From Apostichopus japonicus (Eukaryota > Echinodermata > Holothuroidea > Aspidochirotida > Stichopodidae): a stretch of DNA of 64,000 nucleotides. Each line of letters begins with the position of its first letter. Position 1 is the first letter of the stretch. The translations under genes were made by a program, and so were the position numbers. The notes below the pieces were generated by a model. The model had not been told where the DNA came from and ran no database searches. It saw only the letters and a list, made by a program, of their open reading frames with translations. The DNA lies in contig NC_092569.1 of assembly GCF_037975245.1 (NCBI RefSeq), positions 23,216,168 to 23,280,167 of the forward strand, read 5' to 3'. Below are positions 34,040 through 63,625 of this stretch, one piece after another.

Positions 34040-37000
34040 GTAAAGTCAAATGAGAATTATACTTTTCATTAAGAGAATATGGGTTTTCTCACGATATTAA
34101 GCTGCTTTCTTTCGGAAATTTTATAGTTCACTTTCGTTTAAGAAGGATATCTACCTATTGTAGTCTTGAACGAAAGCTGGAGCGGACATGATGAAGTGTT
34201 CAATTTGTTTTGTTTTGTTCTGAGGTGTTCCCAATGTGGTTGGTTGGGTGTACCTATTGGGCGAAATTGGGTCATTATGTTCAAGGTTGCTAACCTGTAA
34301 TCCGATTTGCAGAGACCTCCCTCGTGACTCCCCCTATACCCCTACTATACCCCCCCCCCCTTCCGCCTTTGGTGCTTGGTCTAGTCAGCTTACATCAATG
34401 GCTTGTCACTACACACACTCAAATACGATTTAAGTCCTTACCAGTTTCTCGAGAAAATGGGATATTTCACCATATTCTTTCTTTTACGAACTTATTGAAC
34501 TATCTTAACTTGGAACGGTACCATTGCTTAATTAGTAACAAATTGTAAATCAGATTGATGTGCTCATATAGTCTTACAGTTTGGGTAACACATAGCTTTA
34601 TTACATCAAGTTCATGCAACAGAGCAAAGAAAAACAAGGATTCAAACGTTTTCCTTTTTATTCTTATTTTTGTTTTGCTTTTGCCTGTGTTTATCCATCT
34701 ATTACAAATCTTAGGATATGTGGATCAAATAAAAGTAGTATTATTTTCATAAGGACTGATATACTTCATACATTTATTTGTTTTTAATCTGAATATTCAT
34801 ACAGCTGATCTTGTACAATCAACATTATTTTTACTGTTACTGTGTAACAGAAAATATCGTCTTCAGTGCTAAATCCTGCACGTATACACTCTCGTTAAAT
34901 ATGAAAAATAGTTTCAACGGATTTGTGCAGTGACGTCACTTGGTAACACTCGAAGGCCAAAAGCAACTATAAATACTGTATTTGTATCCCTTATTCAGGA
35001 TGACGTCAGTATGAATTATTCACACATCTTAACAATAGACTAAGTATACACACCTATAACATACGATTCCGCAAATAATACAAGAAGAATCGAACAGTAT
35101 TCTAATTGTACTCTATTACAGGTAGTTTCATGAAAAATACATGTTCCCAAACTTAATGAAATTTCGCCATAATGATGTTTCTGTTTACAATTAGTTGTGT
35201 ACCATTAGTTCAAGCTTGTTGGTCGCATATGAAACGTTACCACTTGTGAGCGTTTATATATCGAAGCAAACATACTGTATAACTTCAGATTGCCCCAAAT
35301 GTTATTCAATCATTTGAATATATTTTTTCTTGTATGTACTGGATTAAGAGTGGGGAGGGGATAGATTGGTGAAGGATAGAGTGGGGGAGGGGGCGGTGTA
35401 TATATGTTAATATGTTTCCTTCTTTCGTCTGTCTCCTCAACATGTTTTTGAAAATATTCTATATCAAGGAAAATTTGCATATTTGACAAATGTGGATGTG
35501 AATCAAACTTAAAATATATGTAATGATACCTTTACACAATACTGACCAGACCATGTATTGAAAAGATGATAGGAATACCAACTTCTCCATTAAACCTAGT
35601 AATGCATGTGTAAGTTACATGTTATAAGTTGTTTCTATAATAAGGGTCTTATCAACTATATAACTTAATACGGTTAGTTTTTATACCGTAGATATTTCAT
35701 TTAATTTGTTAATAATTATTTGTTTACAATAGGTTGCCATTTATACCTAATTTCTTGGTGAAATTGGGTATAACTGTTAAGCGAAATTGTTAGGCGAATT
35801 TTGATGTTAACATTCATTTAAATCTTGAGAATTATCCTTACCAAAAAAATTAAAATTCTATGCAAAATGCAGCTTTAATTACCTTTCTTTTAAAAAGTTA
35901 AATCTTAAACTTGCCTCTCATCAGAGAGGAAACTCTGCTGTCCTGAAGGGTTTACTGAGGTAGGAGATGGGTGCTTTCTGTTCCAGGACGACGAGGTCAA
36001 TAATATGGAAGCCTTGGAATTATGTTCATTCCATAATGAAGGAAGCCTGGCTAAAATCGATCCTCTTGTGCCAGTCACAGTAAGATATTTAATTTAAATA
36101 TATCATAAAAGTATCCAAATTAAGTATTTAAAAAAAAGGATCCAATATTAATTGATTTTCTTTTAATGCCCTTCCTGTGTTTTTTTTGTTTTTTTTTAGG
36201 GGTAGGGGAGGGGAGCGGGAGATTGATGAGTTTTGATTTTATGCTGTCATTAAGGAAATAAAAGTATTGAATCTTGCTGTGTTTGCTGTAAATATGCTTC
36301 CGATTTTTCTTACGCCTTTTTCTTGACAGACATATCTCTTAGAAGTATTACAGTTTTATATTGATGTAGAGTTTGTCTGGATTGGGCTACAACGTGCAGA
36401 GAATGACAGCTTTACCTGGTCCTTTGATGAATCTTATCTTAATGCAAGGTAACGTAATGTAAAGAATATATATTCTCAGCAATTATAACTTGATGATTCT
36501 CGTAGAAATAGGCTGGAAAGAGAATTGTTAGATTCAACGTTTCATTGTAATGATTCAACGACTTGACTCAAGTTAATTAAATAGCTGATATCATTTTTTA
36601 GACATTGTTCCTTATACCAATTGCTCGCAACCAGGGGGTATGAAGCTTTACAAAAGTGGGGGAGGGGGGGGAACAACATCAGTGGGGCACTTCCTCGTTC
36701 CACAACCTCCACTCGCTATGCTATAAACCGATACACACCGGCCAATATCCCTTAAGTATATATGATGTGTTAGTATGCTATCAAAACTATTTATTGAGAT
36801 TGTTTATTGTTAACCGTGCTACAAAAAAAAGATATGGGACGCCATCTTAAAAATAGCATGTACAGACTAAAAATAAATAATTAAAATAAAATATTAAAAT
36901 TAACAAAGGCTTGAGATATCCAAAAGGGGCACATTTTATTTGCCAGTAGGGCACATTTGCTATTTTGAAAAAAAGGGCACGTGCCCCATTGCCCCCCCCC

Positions 37001-40000
37001 CCCCCCCGCTCCTACCCCCTGCTCGCAACCCTCCTAAGCTCTCGAGGATCTTGATCCCCTACCCACCAGAGCCGCACAATCCCTCAGAATTGTGAATACC
37101 AACTTGGACGATGGCGGACTCAACGTTAGAAAGTACTTTGTAGCATTCGGCCGGTACCCGATTACAACAGCATGAGTAGGACTACAAATAGAATTCCCCT
37201 TGACGAGAGTAACAGTACAATGTTCTAAGCCCGCATAATAGTAACTAGTTACACTGATATACATGCTAAATTCCGAGTACGCGTACCATTACGAGTACAA
37301 ATCAATGCGGACGAGTGCAAGCTCGTACAAGCAACATTGTTAAAATACACCTACGAGTACGGACGAACTACAAATCTGCATTGTGATGAGCTAAGTGGGT
37401 CTGTAACTTTACAATTAGTAGCCTGTCGATGGAATGCTATACCGCTTTAAGATCGAAGTGTTCTCATTTTGTTTTTTTTATTTTGTGTTTTCATTTTGTG
37501 TTTTCATTCTGTGTTTTCATTTTAAAATACCAGTGGACTGTACCATTTTGTACTAGGTGGAATCTGAGTGAGTTACTAAGTACTGATGGGCTATATAACG
37601 AGAGTATATATATCGAGTGAATCGACGGTATGAAACGCAGGGACTATAGGTAGATCAAATGTTGTTAACAAAACCTAGCCAAATTTTACAACAGGGACGG
37701 ATTTGGGAATAGAGAGGTTTGGGAGAATCCTCCTGTAGATATAAGGTTGAAATGGGTTGTACAACTCGCAGCAACCATGCCCACTTACCCCGGCTTTTGT
37801 GAATCTATGTGTTTTCGTTTCATAATTGGAATAAGTAAATCCAAAATGAATATATAAACAATATTTACTTACAGCAACTGGGGCGTTGGACAACCAATTA
37901 ACAATACCAGTTTACAATGCGTCGCTGTGAATCGTAATGGCACCTGGGAGATACGGTCGTGTGTCAACACAGAACTACCCTACCTATGTCAGGCAATGCA
38001 AGTCTCCTGCGCAGGTACGCACAATAAGCACTGGAATGGTTGCTATGGATATTAACTTGTTCATGTTAGGCTCTTTGTGTGGATAACTCCAAAACCAGTA
38101 ATAGCGGACTTTTGTATTGTGAATGATTTAGTGTGTAGAGTTCTAGACTATTGTGAGATTAATGTTTTTTAAGTCGGTTAAGGGTAATGGGAATGTAACC
38201 CCCCCCCCCCCCCACCCCTTTAGAGGTTCTTATCGAAGGAGATGAAGTAGTATATTTACCGTTAACCTCCATAACCGACTCCTTAGCACTGGCACCGTTA
38301 GAACAAAAGGAAAATACATTTTTGTTACAAATGTCTTCGATAGTACTTGAGGGAAGGGGTGGTGCTAAAGTGTAATGGTGTCAATGTTATGGGAAAACTT
38401 CCGACTAACTATGGAGGAAAACGTATTAAGAGTAACATAGAGTATTTTTATAAGTTGATTGTAGTAACATTCTACATTGATTCAATGTTATGCTATTGAA
38501 TACCATTACAATATACCGGTAGGTCATACGGTTAACTAGTCAATTTTTATTCCAATCTTATAGCCTAATATTTCTTACTTTTTTTTCGAATTTCAATTTG
38601 GTCCTATATGTGTTGATTATAGGTAAAAGTCTTTCGTTGACGGAATGTATTTCTACTAACATCTCAAAAACATCCCTCATTAAACCTTCAGTTTGTGACG
38701 AAATTAATGATTGTAGTGTTTTAGTTTCATCACCTTCAATCGTTTTGTGAATGTTTGATAGGGCTTGGAATATTGCCGACCTATTTAATAAACTGCCTTA
38801 AGGTATTGTGAGCAATCAGCCTGATATTGCTAAGTTTCTTATGATTAGATTTCAAATTACAGTTGCCAGTGACGTCATACATCGTCTCATTTCATTTGGT
38901 ATAGAGTTGACGACAGCCCCCGAAGTCACCACCGATCTGACTACAGCAGAATTCACCGAAGACGTAACCAACGCCACCACCACCACCACCACCACCACTC
39001 GAAGGTTGACTACCACAGTTACCGAACCGCCGAGTACGACTACCAAACCGCCGAAACGTCAGACAACAATAGATGGCGATGAAGAGGACGCCACCACAGA
39101 AATGATAACGTTCGATGAATCGACAAGACCTAAGTCTACGACAAAAAGACCAACCACGACGACAACATCTCAGACGACCGTATCCGTAACGACTACGACG
39201 GTCCTCTCGACCAGTCCTACGAAAATATCCGACCGTGTATTCTCATCGTCAAGTATGACGTCAGTTATGGTTTCTGGTATGGATGCCCAGAAAAATGTAA
39301 CCTCAACCATTGCAATATCAGACAAGACCAGTACAGACAGCAACGGTCCTACAAAGGACGTTAATCCCACAAGACCAGCAGTCTCAATGACAACTGACAA
39401 TAACCCTCCACCGCCTCCACCGCCGCCTCAACGATCGCCGTTATCAGCTATAAATAGATGTAAGTATTAAAATTAACCCAATATTTAGAACTGCGACAGT
39501 GACATCTCCACAGTAGAAGTTCCTCTTAGAACGATTGTTGTCATCGTCATAATGTCATTCTAGTCCAATTGTACTGAACTGTATTTAAGACAAATAGATA
39601 ATCAGGAAAATCTTATTATTTTCAAACTTCCCTTCAGCCGTTATTTTTCGGTCCTTGACACCAGCCCCCCCCCCTTGGGACCCGGGACCCCGGCTATACC
39701 GGCTTATAATTACGCCCCTGCTTAAGTGTATTTAACTGACTGAATGTTCCGTTGAAAACAAATATTTTCTCGGAAACATAGAAACCCAAAACATACTAAA
39801 TGTTTGATATCCATTAGTAAAGCTCGAGCCATAAGCGCGTTGTTGTTGCATTTGCTCACTTCTCAAAAAACAACAATTTGTTTTCTCATGCAACACCAAG
39901 GTGTACTTTATAATTTTGTTAGTACGTTTAAAATTTTGTAACAGTTTGGGATCATGTCCGTTCAGACCGTTCAGAGAAGTGGTAAATCTGGTCGCTATAA

Positions 40001-41741
40001 TCTATATGTAAAATAACTAATGTGAAATAGAAGCTTTAGATGGTTGCAAACAATCTATTTCTATTTTGTGAAGTTTGGGAGTTACTTGTATCGCATAATC
40101 TGATTTGTAATTTCTCTTTTTTCTGCTTTTTTCCAGTGTTAATCTCCATCATCGTTATATTTTTTGTGCTAGCTTTAATAATCGGGGCCATCGTAGTGTA
40201 TCTCTTCTACAAACGAAAACAGTAAGTAGAAATCGGTAGATTTATTTATTTATTTATTTATTTCCCAAACAGCAGTAAACAGCAGAATCTCTGAATTTGG
40301 TACCCCCCCCCCAAAAAAAAGAGAGAATGAGAAAAAAGGATCATATATGCGGATGGTATTACTAAATTTACCAACCCGGATAGGCGATTCATTAGAGGCC
40401 TTCGTCTGTTTGTATGCATTATTCCTTTCGAACAATTCTTTGCTAAAACCTGATGGACGCATGTAACCAGCTGGACAAAACTATCATCATTTAAGACTTG
40501 ATGGGATTTCTTACGTCTGCTGAGAATTCAAATGATGACAGTTTTCCTAAGATCATCTATATTTGCTCTGTTAACATGTTATATGTAATTTCCTTTGTAA
40601 ACGGTGACTGTGGGTACAAACTTTAAATTTACTATGTTGTATACCCAAACCATTGCTTGCAGTACCACGTACTTGTTGAGTAATGATCCTTCAACCACCG
40701 GTGGCTAAATAGTGAAAGTGGTTGGGCTGTGTAGTCTAGCACACGTATCGCTAGGTCAGTACATGAACATCATAAAACTCAACAGAAGTTCATGAGGTTA
40801 ATTGGCATAATATAACATGTTTATAACGCATTAATAATTTTTCAAGGGACAGATGGTGTTGGATGGTTGGTTGGTTGGATGGTGTTGGAAGTCACCCATT
40901 GGCGTTCTGTTGGTCGTATTAATTCAAAAGACCACGAATTTAGAATTATCGCGACGTCCAAAGCTAACGGGTTAACATTAGGTCTCGATCGAGGAGGCAA
41001 AATCATTTTCAAGCTATAGTCTTAAATGAACATGTAACATAGTTTTAATGTGAATGCCTTGAACCACCGGCATTCCTACTGTGGAATTTTGCGAACAATA
41101 TTTCCACTTTCTCTCTTTTGATTCTGACTATGACTTATCAGCGTCACATCACTTAATAACAATTATAAGAGTTCGTTTAGCATTATAATTATACAAAATT
41201 GCCTATAGAATTACACATATTCTCTGAATGTAGTTAGATGCAAGTGCATAATTAAGTTTCTACTAGAGCCATAATGAAATATTAACAAACATCATACTAT
41301 ACTTAACTTGAATAATGTGCATAGTAGGCTGTTAAAGGGTGCTTAAATCCTATACAGTAAGGTCATAAATGAACGGTACAGGAGTAGTTGAATATGTTAG
41401 ACGCCCCTCCCTTTTTTTCTTCTTGGTGATGGTTTGGATTAATCTTACAGCGGGCTACATTTCTTGAGTGGGCCTCACTTTTAACAGATCTTTTAAAAAT
41501 TCTTCATATGTCTTCTCTCTCTGTCTCTTCCAGAAGTAAGAAAGCAGTCTACGATGTAGAGGAAGCTGAACTAGATGACATCAAATCGATAGAGGACATT
41601 GCTGGTCCTAGCACGTCATCTGATACGAGTGTAACTGGGGGTATAGCAAATACTTCATTTGTTAATGATGAACTTCCTGGATTTTCAGCAAGTCATTTTG
41701 GCGGTCTAAGAGGAAAACGTGCTAGCTATGATATTACGTAA
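33526..41741 (+). CDS. Type I membrane C-type-lectin-like / mucin-like receptor
   Basis: Seven coding exons: 33526-34039, 35925-36079, 36330-36448, 37875-38014, 38905-39459, 40137-40221 and 41534-41741. All have GT–AG sites and consistent phases (1,0,2,1,1,2) and encode 591 residues. Order: signal peptide (residues 1 to about 35, core VPVCLLVILF); a Ser/Thr-rich stalk to about residue 170; a C-type-lectin-like domain at about 172-308 (CCPEGFTEVGDGCFLF, VWIGLQRAENDSFTWSFD, SNWGVGQP, LPYLCQ); a Thr-rich mucin-like segment to about 494 ending in a run of eight Pro; a membrane span at about 495-518; and a 70-residue cytoplasmic tail. The usual EPN/QPD sugar motif reads QPI and the WND triad is absent, so calcium-dependent sugar binding is doubtful. 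It is probably a cell-surface recognition or adhesion protein; the ligand is unknown. I recognise no named orthologue. Confidence 0.88.
35925..36079 (+). CDS. Lectin–mucin gene exon 2 (CTLD part 1)
   Basis: 155 nt, phase 1 to 0. The CCPEGF...GCFLF opening and ALELCSFHNEGSLAKI are the first cysteine loop and helix region of a CTLD. Confidence 0.9.
36330..36448 (+). CDS. Lectin–mucin gene exon 3 (CTLD part 2)
   Basis: 119 nt, phase 0 to 2. FVWIGLQRAENDSFTWSFD corresponds to the conserved WIGL motif and the following W...D strand of CTLDs. Confidence 0.9.
36632..37021. mobile_element. hAT-like MITE in intron 3 of the lectin gene
   Basis: 390 bp bounded by inverted ends CAGGGGGTA and TACCCCCTG, flanked by the 8-bp direct repeat CTCGCAAC (36624-36631 and 37022-37029). 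CAGGG termini with an 8-bp duplication match hAT transposons. No transposase. A long C run sits near the right end. Confidence 0.8.
37875..38014 (+). CDS. Lectin–mucin gene exon 4 (CTLD part 3)
   Basis: 140 nt, phase 2 to 1. SNWGVGQPINNTSLQCVAV ... GTWEIRSC ... LPYLCQ is the CTLD C-terminal half with its last conserved cysteines. Confidence 0.9.
38905..39459 (+). CDS. Lectin–mucin gene exon 5 (Thr-rich mucin-like stalk)
   Basis: 555 nt, phase 1 to 1. About a third of residues are Thr or Ser, with a run of eight Thr encoded by ACC/ACT repeats and a run of eight Pro near the end. It is a typical O-glycosylated stalk. The acceptor TATAG at 38904 is chosen because it gives the carried phase; upstream in-frame sequence is intronic. 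Confidence 0.85.
40137..40221 (+). CDS. Lectin–mucin gene exon 6 (transmembrane segment)
   Basis: 85 nt, phase 1 to 2. A hydrophobic stretch LLISIIVIFFVLALIIGAIV is followed by basic KRK stop-transfer residues. The acceptor has a strong pyrimidine tract (TTTTTTCCAG). Confidence 0.9.
41534..41741 (+). CDS. Lectin–mucin gene exon 7 (cytoplasmic tail)
   Basis: 208 nt, phase 2 to the TAA at 41739. An acidic/Ser-rich tail with two tyrosines in similar contexts, AVYDVEEAE near the membrane and ASYDIT at the very end. These could be phosphorylation or sorting sites; that is inference. Confidence 0.85.
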
Positions 41742-41818
41742 CCCGAATACCTTATCAATGTTTTTTTTTTTTTGGGGGGGGGGGGGGGAGATGTGAGAGG
41801 AGGAAGGGGGAGAGGTGG

Positions 41819-41947
41819 AATAAATTGATTTGCAAATTTGTACAAATTGGTCTTGTTGAACATTTGCGTCACTAGTATGTATCAACTCTACCGTTGGCTA
41901 TTTTGTACTGTACTCAGATAAATATGAAACGGGAATAAGAAAATAAA
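41819..41947 (+). other. Candidate polyadenylation signals, lectin–mucin gene
   Basis: AATAAA occurs at 41819-41824 and again at 41942-41947, 78 and 201 nt after the stop. A long T/G homopolymer lies between stop and first signal. Confidence 0.5.
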
Positions 41948-41949
41948 AT

Positions 41950-43847
41950 AAAATTCTGGTGTTTTAATCTAATTATAAAAGAAACGGCTGGTCTAGTCCA
42001 CTTATTTGTGACAAACCAACGGTAAAAACAACCCCCACCCCCCCCCCCCTCCATTCACCATGTGGCTCTCGGCGCTCCAGTTCAAATTTCATATAAAAAA
42101 TACATAGGGAGTTCAAATCGGCTTATCAATTTTCTTTATACGCAGATTGTTCATTACGTCGAGTTTTTACCCTGTGTTCTTATTGCATTTGTCTGAATAA
42201 CAGAAATCAGTTTTGTCTGATAAACCATTTGCTGGTCAAAATCTCATCAGTTGTAACTTACAGAACTTGCTGAAAAAAGGGGTTGCAAAACTTTACGTTT
42301 TTTAATTTGCTTAACTATTCATGTTTCATTTAAAAACAGATTTTATTTTTACGTCAAGTATAAATATAAAAGATGCCCTCTGGTATCTTTAAAATTGTTC
42401 AGATTGACTTTGTGATTCTCATTTCAAGGTTTCGATAAAATAAAGAAAATTACAGTCAAACGGAAATACTCTCTTCATGTATATTCCATTCATAATTATT
42501 GTAAGGAATCTTATATTTTTCAATGCCAAGAATATTTAAAAAAGATGTAATACAAAATATACAGAGTTGTTCAGTGACGTCATCAGTACATGGTTCGAAC
42601 TGGGTTCAAAACGGACCTTGAGGTTAAGGAGTCAAAAGGCGGCCCGTTAAATATGGGGGGGGGGAGGAGGGAGAAATGCTATACTTATTTTCATAATATT
42701 CGTAAGGCAAAATGAAAGGAGCAACAAGGTGGGGGCAGCACACTGGCTCTTTGTGTCTCTGAAAGTGGGTCGTTGAATCATTTTCACCGACAGTGAATCA
42801 CCGCCTCCCCCCACCCCCTTTATCCACGCCGTGTGTTACGCTGCAGCTGTTGTGCAGATGGAATAGTTGGTTGGGTTGTGGGGGGGGTGGCTCTACTAAA
42901 CTTCCTTCTCCAGTCTGAGAAGTTCAGTCAAATGTTTGCTCCATTCAGTATATATGTATGTATATATGAAGGTATACATGGGACTACTCCTCCCATATAT
43001 TTAAGCCTGTACACATTCATTCGGTGTGGCAAGGTTATTTAATCAAGTATAAGGGAACATCTAATTATTTCAAAATTAAGAAATTGAGCAAAGTTTTGAA
43101 TAATTGTATTCGACAATCTACTAAGCTATATTCAGAATTACTTTAGAAGTAAATATATACATCAGTATCATTATTATGAAACACATTTCTAAAATATCCC
43201 AATAGGCCTTATACTTCTGCATGCAAATTAACGGAAACATCTGTTAATAATGAAATTCCTTTTTAATATTCTCTAAATTCCTATATATACATGATCGTAT
43301 CTTTTATCTCTGGGCCGTTCCAGATCGGAAGCATGAATTATATTTAAAAACAAACTATATAATACACAAACAAAAACTAGTTCATTCTCTAGCTAGTGAC
43401 AGAACAAGGCCATCAATCACCTGGATAATATATTAATATTAATTGTTTCTAATTAGATAAAATTCATAAATAATTTTTTTTTTAAGAATGTTTTAACATA
43501 ATTTTTAAGTTTAAGTAATTTCTCATAACAGCATTGCATATTATATCAGCAAAATCGCTCAAGGCATTTACTGTCCAGTAATTAATTCTGGTAAGTTTGG
43601 CGTTGATTTACATTACATCCTTTTAGAGGGAGGGGGGGGGGGGTCTTTGTATGTATATAAATATACACACATATATGCTCACAACAACGAATGAAAAAAA
43701 GACAGGCAGTAGGTGCGAAGGAATGTCAAACTTTTTCAAAGAATATGTTACTTTTGGTATTATTAATCCCTGTCAGAAACCGAAAGTTAAAGGCGGAAGA
43801 ATTAGACAACTCCTCCGGGCCCAGGACTCACTTTCAAAAAGATCCAT
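41950..43847. other. Convergent intergenic region (lectin gene and kinase gene 3' ends)
   Basis: AT-rich with G/C homopolymers at about 42050, 42655 and 43630. No exon is supported; open frames here lack domain signatures. Confidence 0.5.
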
Positions 43848-44076
43848 GCCACTACCTAAATCAGTCTGGAAATTCAGAATTCGCCCATCAACCGCCCCAC
43901 CTTTCCCCCACTTTGAATTACAATGCTCATCACTGGTGTATATTACATTATTTACCCGCTTGCCACTACCTAAATCAGTTTGGGAATTAAGAATTCGCCA
44001 ATCCACCGCCCCTCCTTTCCCAACTTCAAAATTCCAATGCTCATCACTGGTATATTTTACATCATTGACCCGCTCT
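43848..44076. repeat. Two tandem 114-bp repeats
   Basis: GCCACTACCTAAATCAG begins at 43848 and again at 43962, and both copies continue through CAATGCTCATCACTGGT. Because 114 is divisible by 3, frames stay open on both strands. No protein family is recognised. Confidence 0.8.
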
Positions 44077-44190
44077 ATATACGGGAAAGCATCTTGACTT
44101 GTACGGGAATAAAGATAAATACTAATGTAGATGAACAAAGTGGTCGATTAACGGTTTACATTGCAGATACACACAGTTATTGGGAAAAGG

Positions 44191-44868
44191 TTGATTCATT
44201 GATTCATTTGATTCATTGATTCATAGGTTGTTTTTGATTCATTGATTCATTTGATTCATTGATTTATAGGTTGTTTTTGATTCATTGATTCATTTGATTC
44301 ATTGATTCATAGGTTGTTTTTGATACATTGATTCATTTGATTCATTGATTCATAGGTTGTTTTTGATTCATTTGATTCATTGATTCATAGGTTGTTTTTG
44401 ATTCATTGATTCATTTGATTCATTGATTTATAGGTTGTTTTTGATTCATTGATTCATTTGATTCATTGATTCATGGGTTGTTTTTGATACATTGATTCAT
44501 TTGATTCATTGATTCATAGGTTGTTTTTGATTCATTTGATTCATTGATTCATAGGTTGTTTTTGATTCATTGATTCATTTGATTCATTGATTTATAGGTT
44601 GTTTTTGATTCATTGATTCATTTGATTCATTGATTCATAGGTTGTTTTTGATACATTGATTCATTTGATTCATTGATTCATAGGTTGTTTTTGATTCATT
44701 TGATTCATTGATTCATAGGTTGTTTTTGATTCATTGATTCATTTGATTCATTTGATTCATTGATTCATGGGTTGTTTTTGATTCATTGATTCATTTGATT
44801 CATTGATTCATAGGTTGTTTTTGATTCATTTGATTCATTGATTCATAGGTTGTTTTTGATTCATTGAT
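44191..44868 (+). repeat. TGATTCAT satellite with higher-order organisation
   Basis: About 680 bp built from the 8-mer TGATTCAT (and TTTGATTCAT) spaced by AGGTTGTTTTT. Three 43-bp variants (one ending TTTATAGG, one TTCATAGG, one starting GATACATTG) and one 35-bp variant recur in the same order as a roughly 164-bp higher-order unit, about 3.5 times. The array abuts, and appears to include, the stop codon of the kinase gene at 44869-44871. Confidence 0.9.
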
Positions 44869-62626
<17,758 letters not shown>

Positions 62627-62790
62627 GACGACGAAACTTGAATGAAAAAGAAAATGAATAAAAATAACAATAATTCTAAGTGTACGGAAGTTATACGGTA
62701 TACTGTCTCTTCGTTTACATAAAACAATCCAATTCTACTTACCAACTTGTTTGACGCATGCGCCCTGTGTGCAATTACAAGTTAGTGAAA
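62627..62790 (-). other. Probable 5' UTR exon boundary and short intron of the kinase gene
   Basis: Upstream of the ATG (minus strand) there is a strong acceptor, a T-rich tract ending CATTCAAG at 62637. A good donor CAAGTTG then GTAAGT lies at 62742-62737. This gives a 106-bp intron (62637-62742) and a non-coding exon starting at 62743. The 5' limit of that exon is unknown. Confidence 0.5.
62748..62768. promoter_or_regulatory. NRF1-like site near the inferred kinase transcription start
   Basis: GACGCATGCGCC lies just upstream of or within the inferred 5' UTR exon. It matches the GCGCATGCG core bound by NRF1 in many CpG-type animal promoters. Function inferred from motif and position only. 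Confidence 0.35.
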
Positions 62791-63384
62791 TCTTTCAACA
62801 GTTGGTCAGGTTTGCAATTAATCTTCCGTCTAGAACTTACAATTTTAATGTAAATCATCTGTATTGTATTAATCATAACAAACCACGCCAGTATCACTAG
62901 AAATTTAGTTTATTTTATATGACAGATAGCCTAGCTGTTATAGCCTAACGTCAAACATTTACACATGTTTCACCTTCTCTGTAGTTACCTATATGCCTCA
63001 CTATTTTACTATTCTACCGTCCTTATGGTGTAATGTGATGTAAGTGATCAATTGATAATGTTTTTTATCCAGTTAAGGCGGATCCAGAATTTTATGAAAG
63101 AGAGGGTGTGAACGTGGAGTCGAAGAATCCGACTCCCATCTATGGTTGGGGTGGGGGTTGGGTCCTACCCATAGGGAAAAAAAAACACGTCAAATGGTGG
63201 ATTCTGAGGAATATTTAGGTATACTATTATATATAAACGCTATCATTTGTACTATAACTACTTTTGCAGTTTTTGTGAGATTGGAAACAGGAAGGATGGA
63301 GGGGATGTAATACCCCACACCCCTCTGGTCGGATTCACGCATGTTATATCTTCTTTGTAATAATGAATAAATAAATGATCGTTT
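62791..63384. other. Upstream flank of the kinase gene, nothing further identified
   Basis: AT-rich, no exon or recognisable repeat supported. Confidence 0.4.
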
Positions 63385-63625
63385 TGAAGTAATTCTCCTA
63401 GTTCATGACATGGCCCCTGATTACATATTTTACTTGCTTGTTTTTGAGGGAGGGAGGTTGGGAGTAAACCCCCAACTTTGCTCCAATTACGGTAACGGAC
63501 TTGTAGTCCCTCCTATTCGGACCACATTTGGTGAGCGGGCTTTTAATGTTGCTGGTCACCGCCAGTGGAATTCTCTTCCTACTGATCTCAACGTGTGCTA
63601 CTCGGTAGGTCTTATTTCATGTTAA
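63385..63625 (+). mobile_element. 3' relic of a LINE reverse-transcriptase ORF
   Basis: The frame HDMAPDYIFYLLVFE ... VVPPIRTTFGERAFNVAG, HRQWNSLPTDLN matches the highly recurrent C-terminal signature of CR1/Jockey-type LINE polyproteins (APxYI, RTxFGxRAF, WNxLP). It stops shortly after. Only this terminal piece is present, and it belongs to a different lineage from the L1/Tx1-like elements elsewhere in the window. Confidence 0.75.

Noticed and set aside
38808..38904. In-frame extension upstream of lectin exon 5
   Set aside because: It lies before the TATAG acceptor that gives the correct carried phase, and it lacks the Thr/Ser composition.
44191..44868. CRISPR-like regular spacing
   Set aside because: Spacers are themselves repeated and the DNA is animal. 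It is a higher-order satellite, not a CRISPR array.
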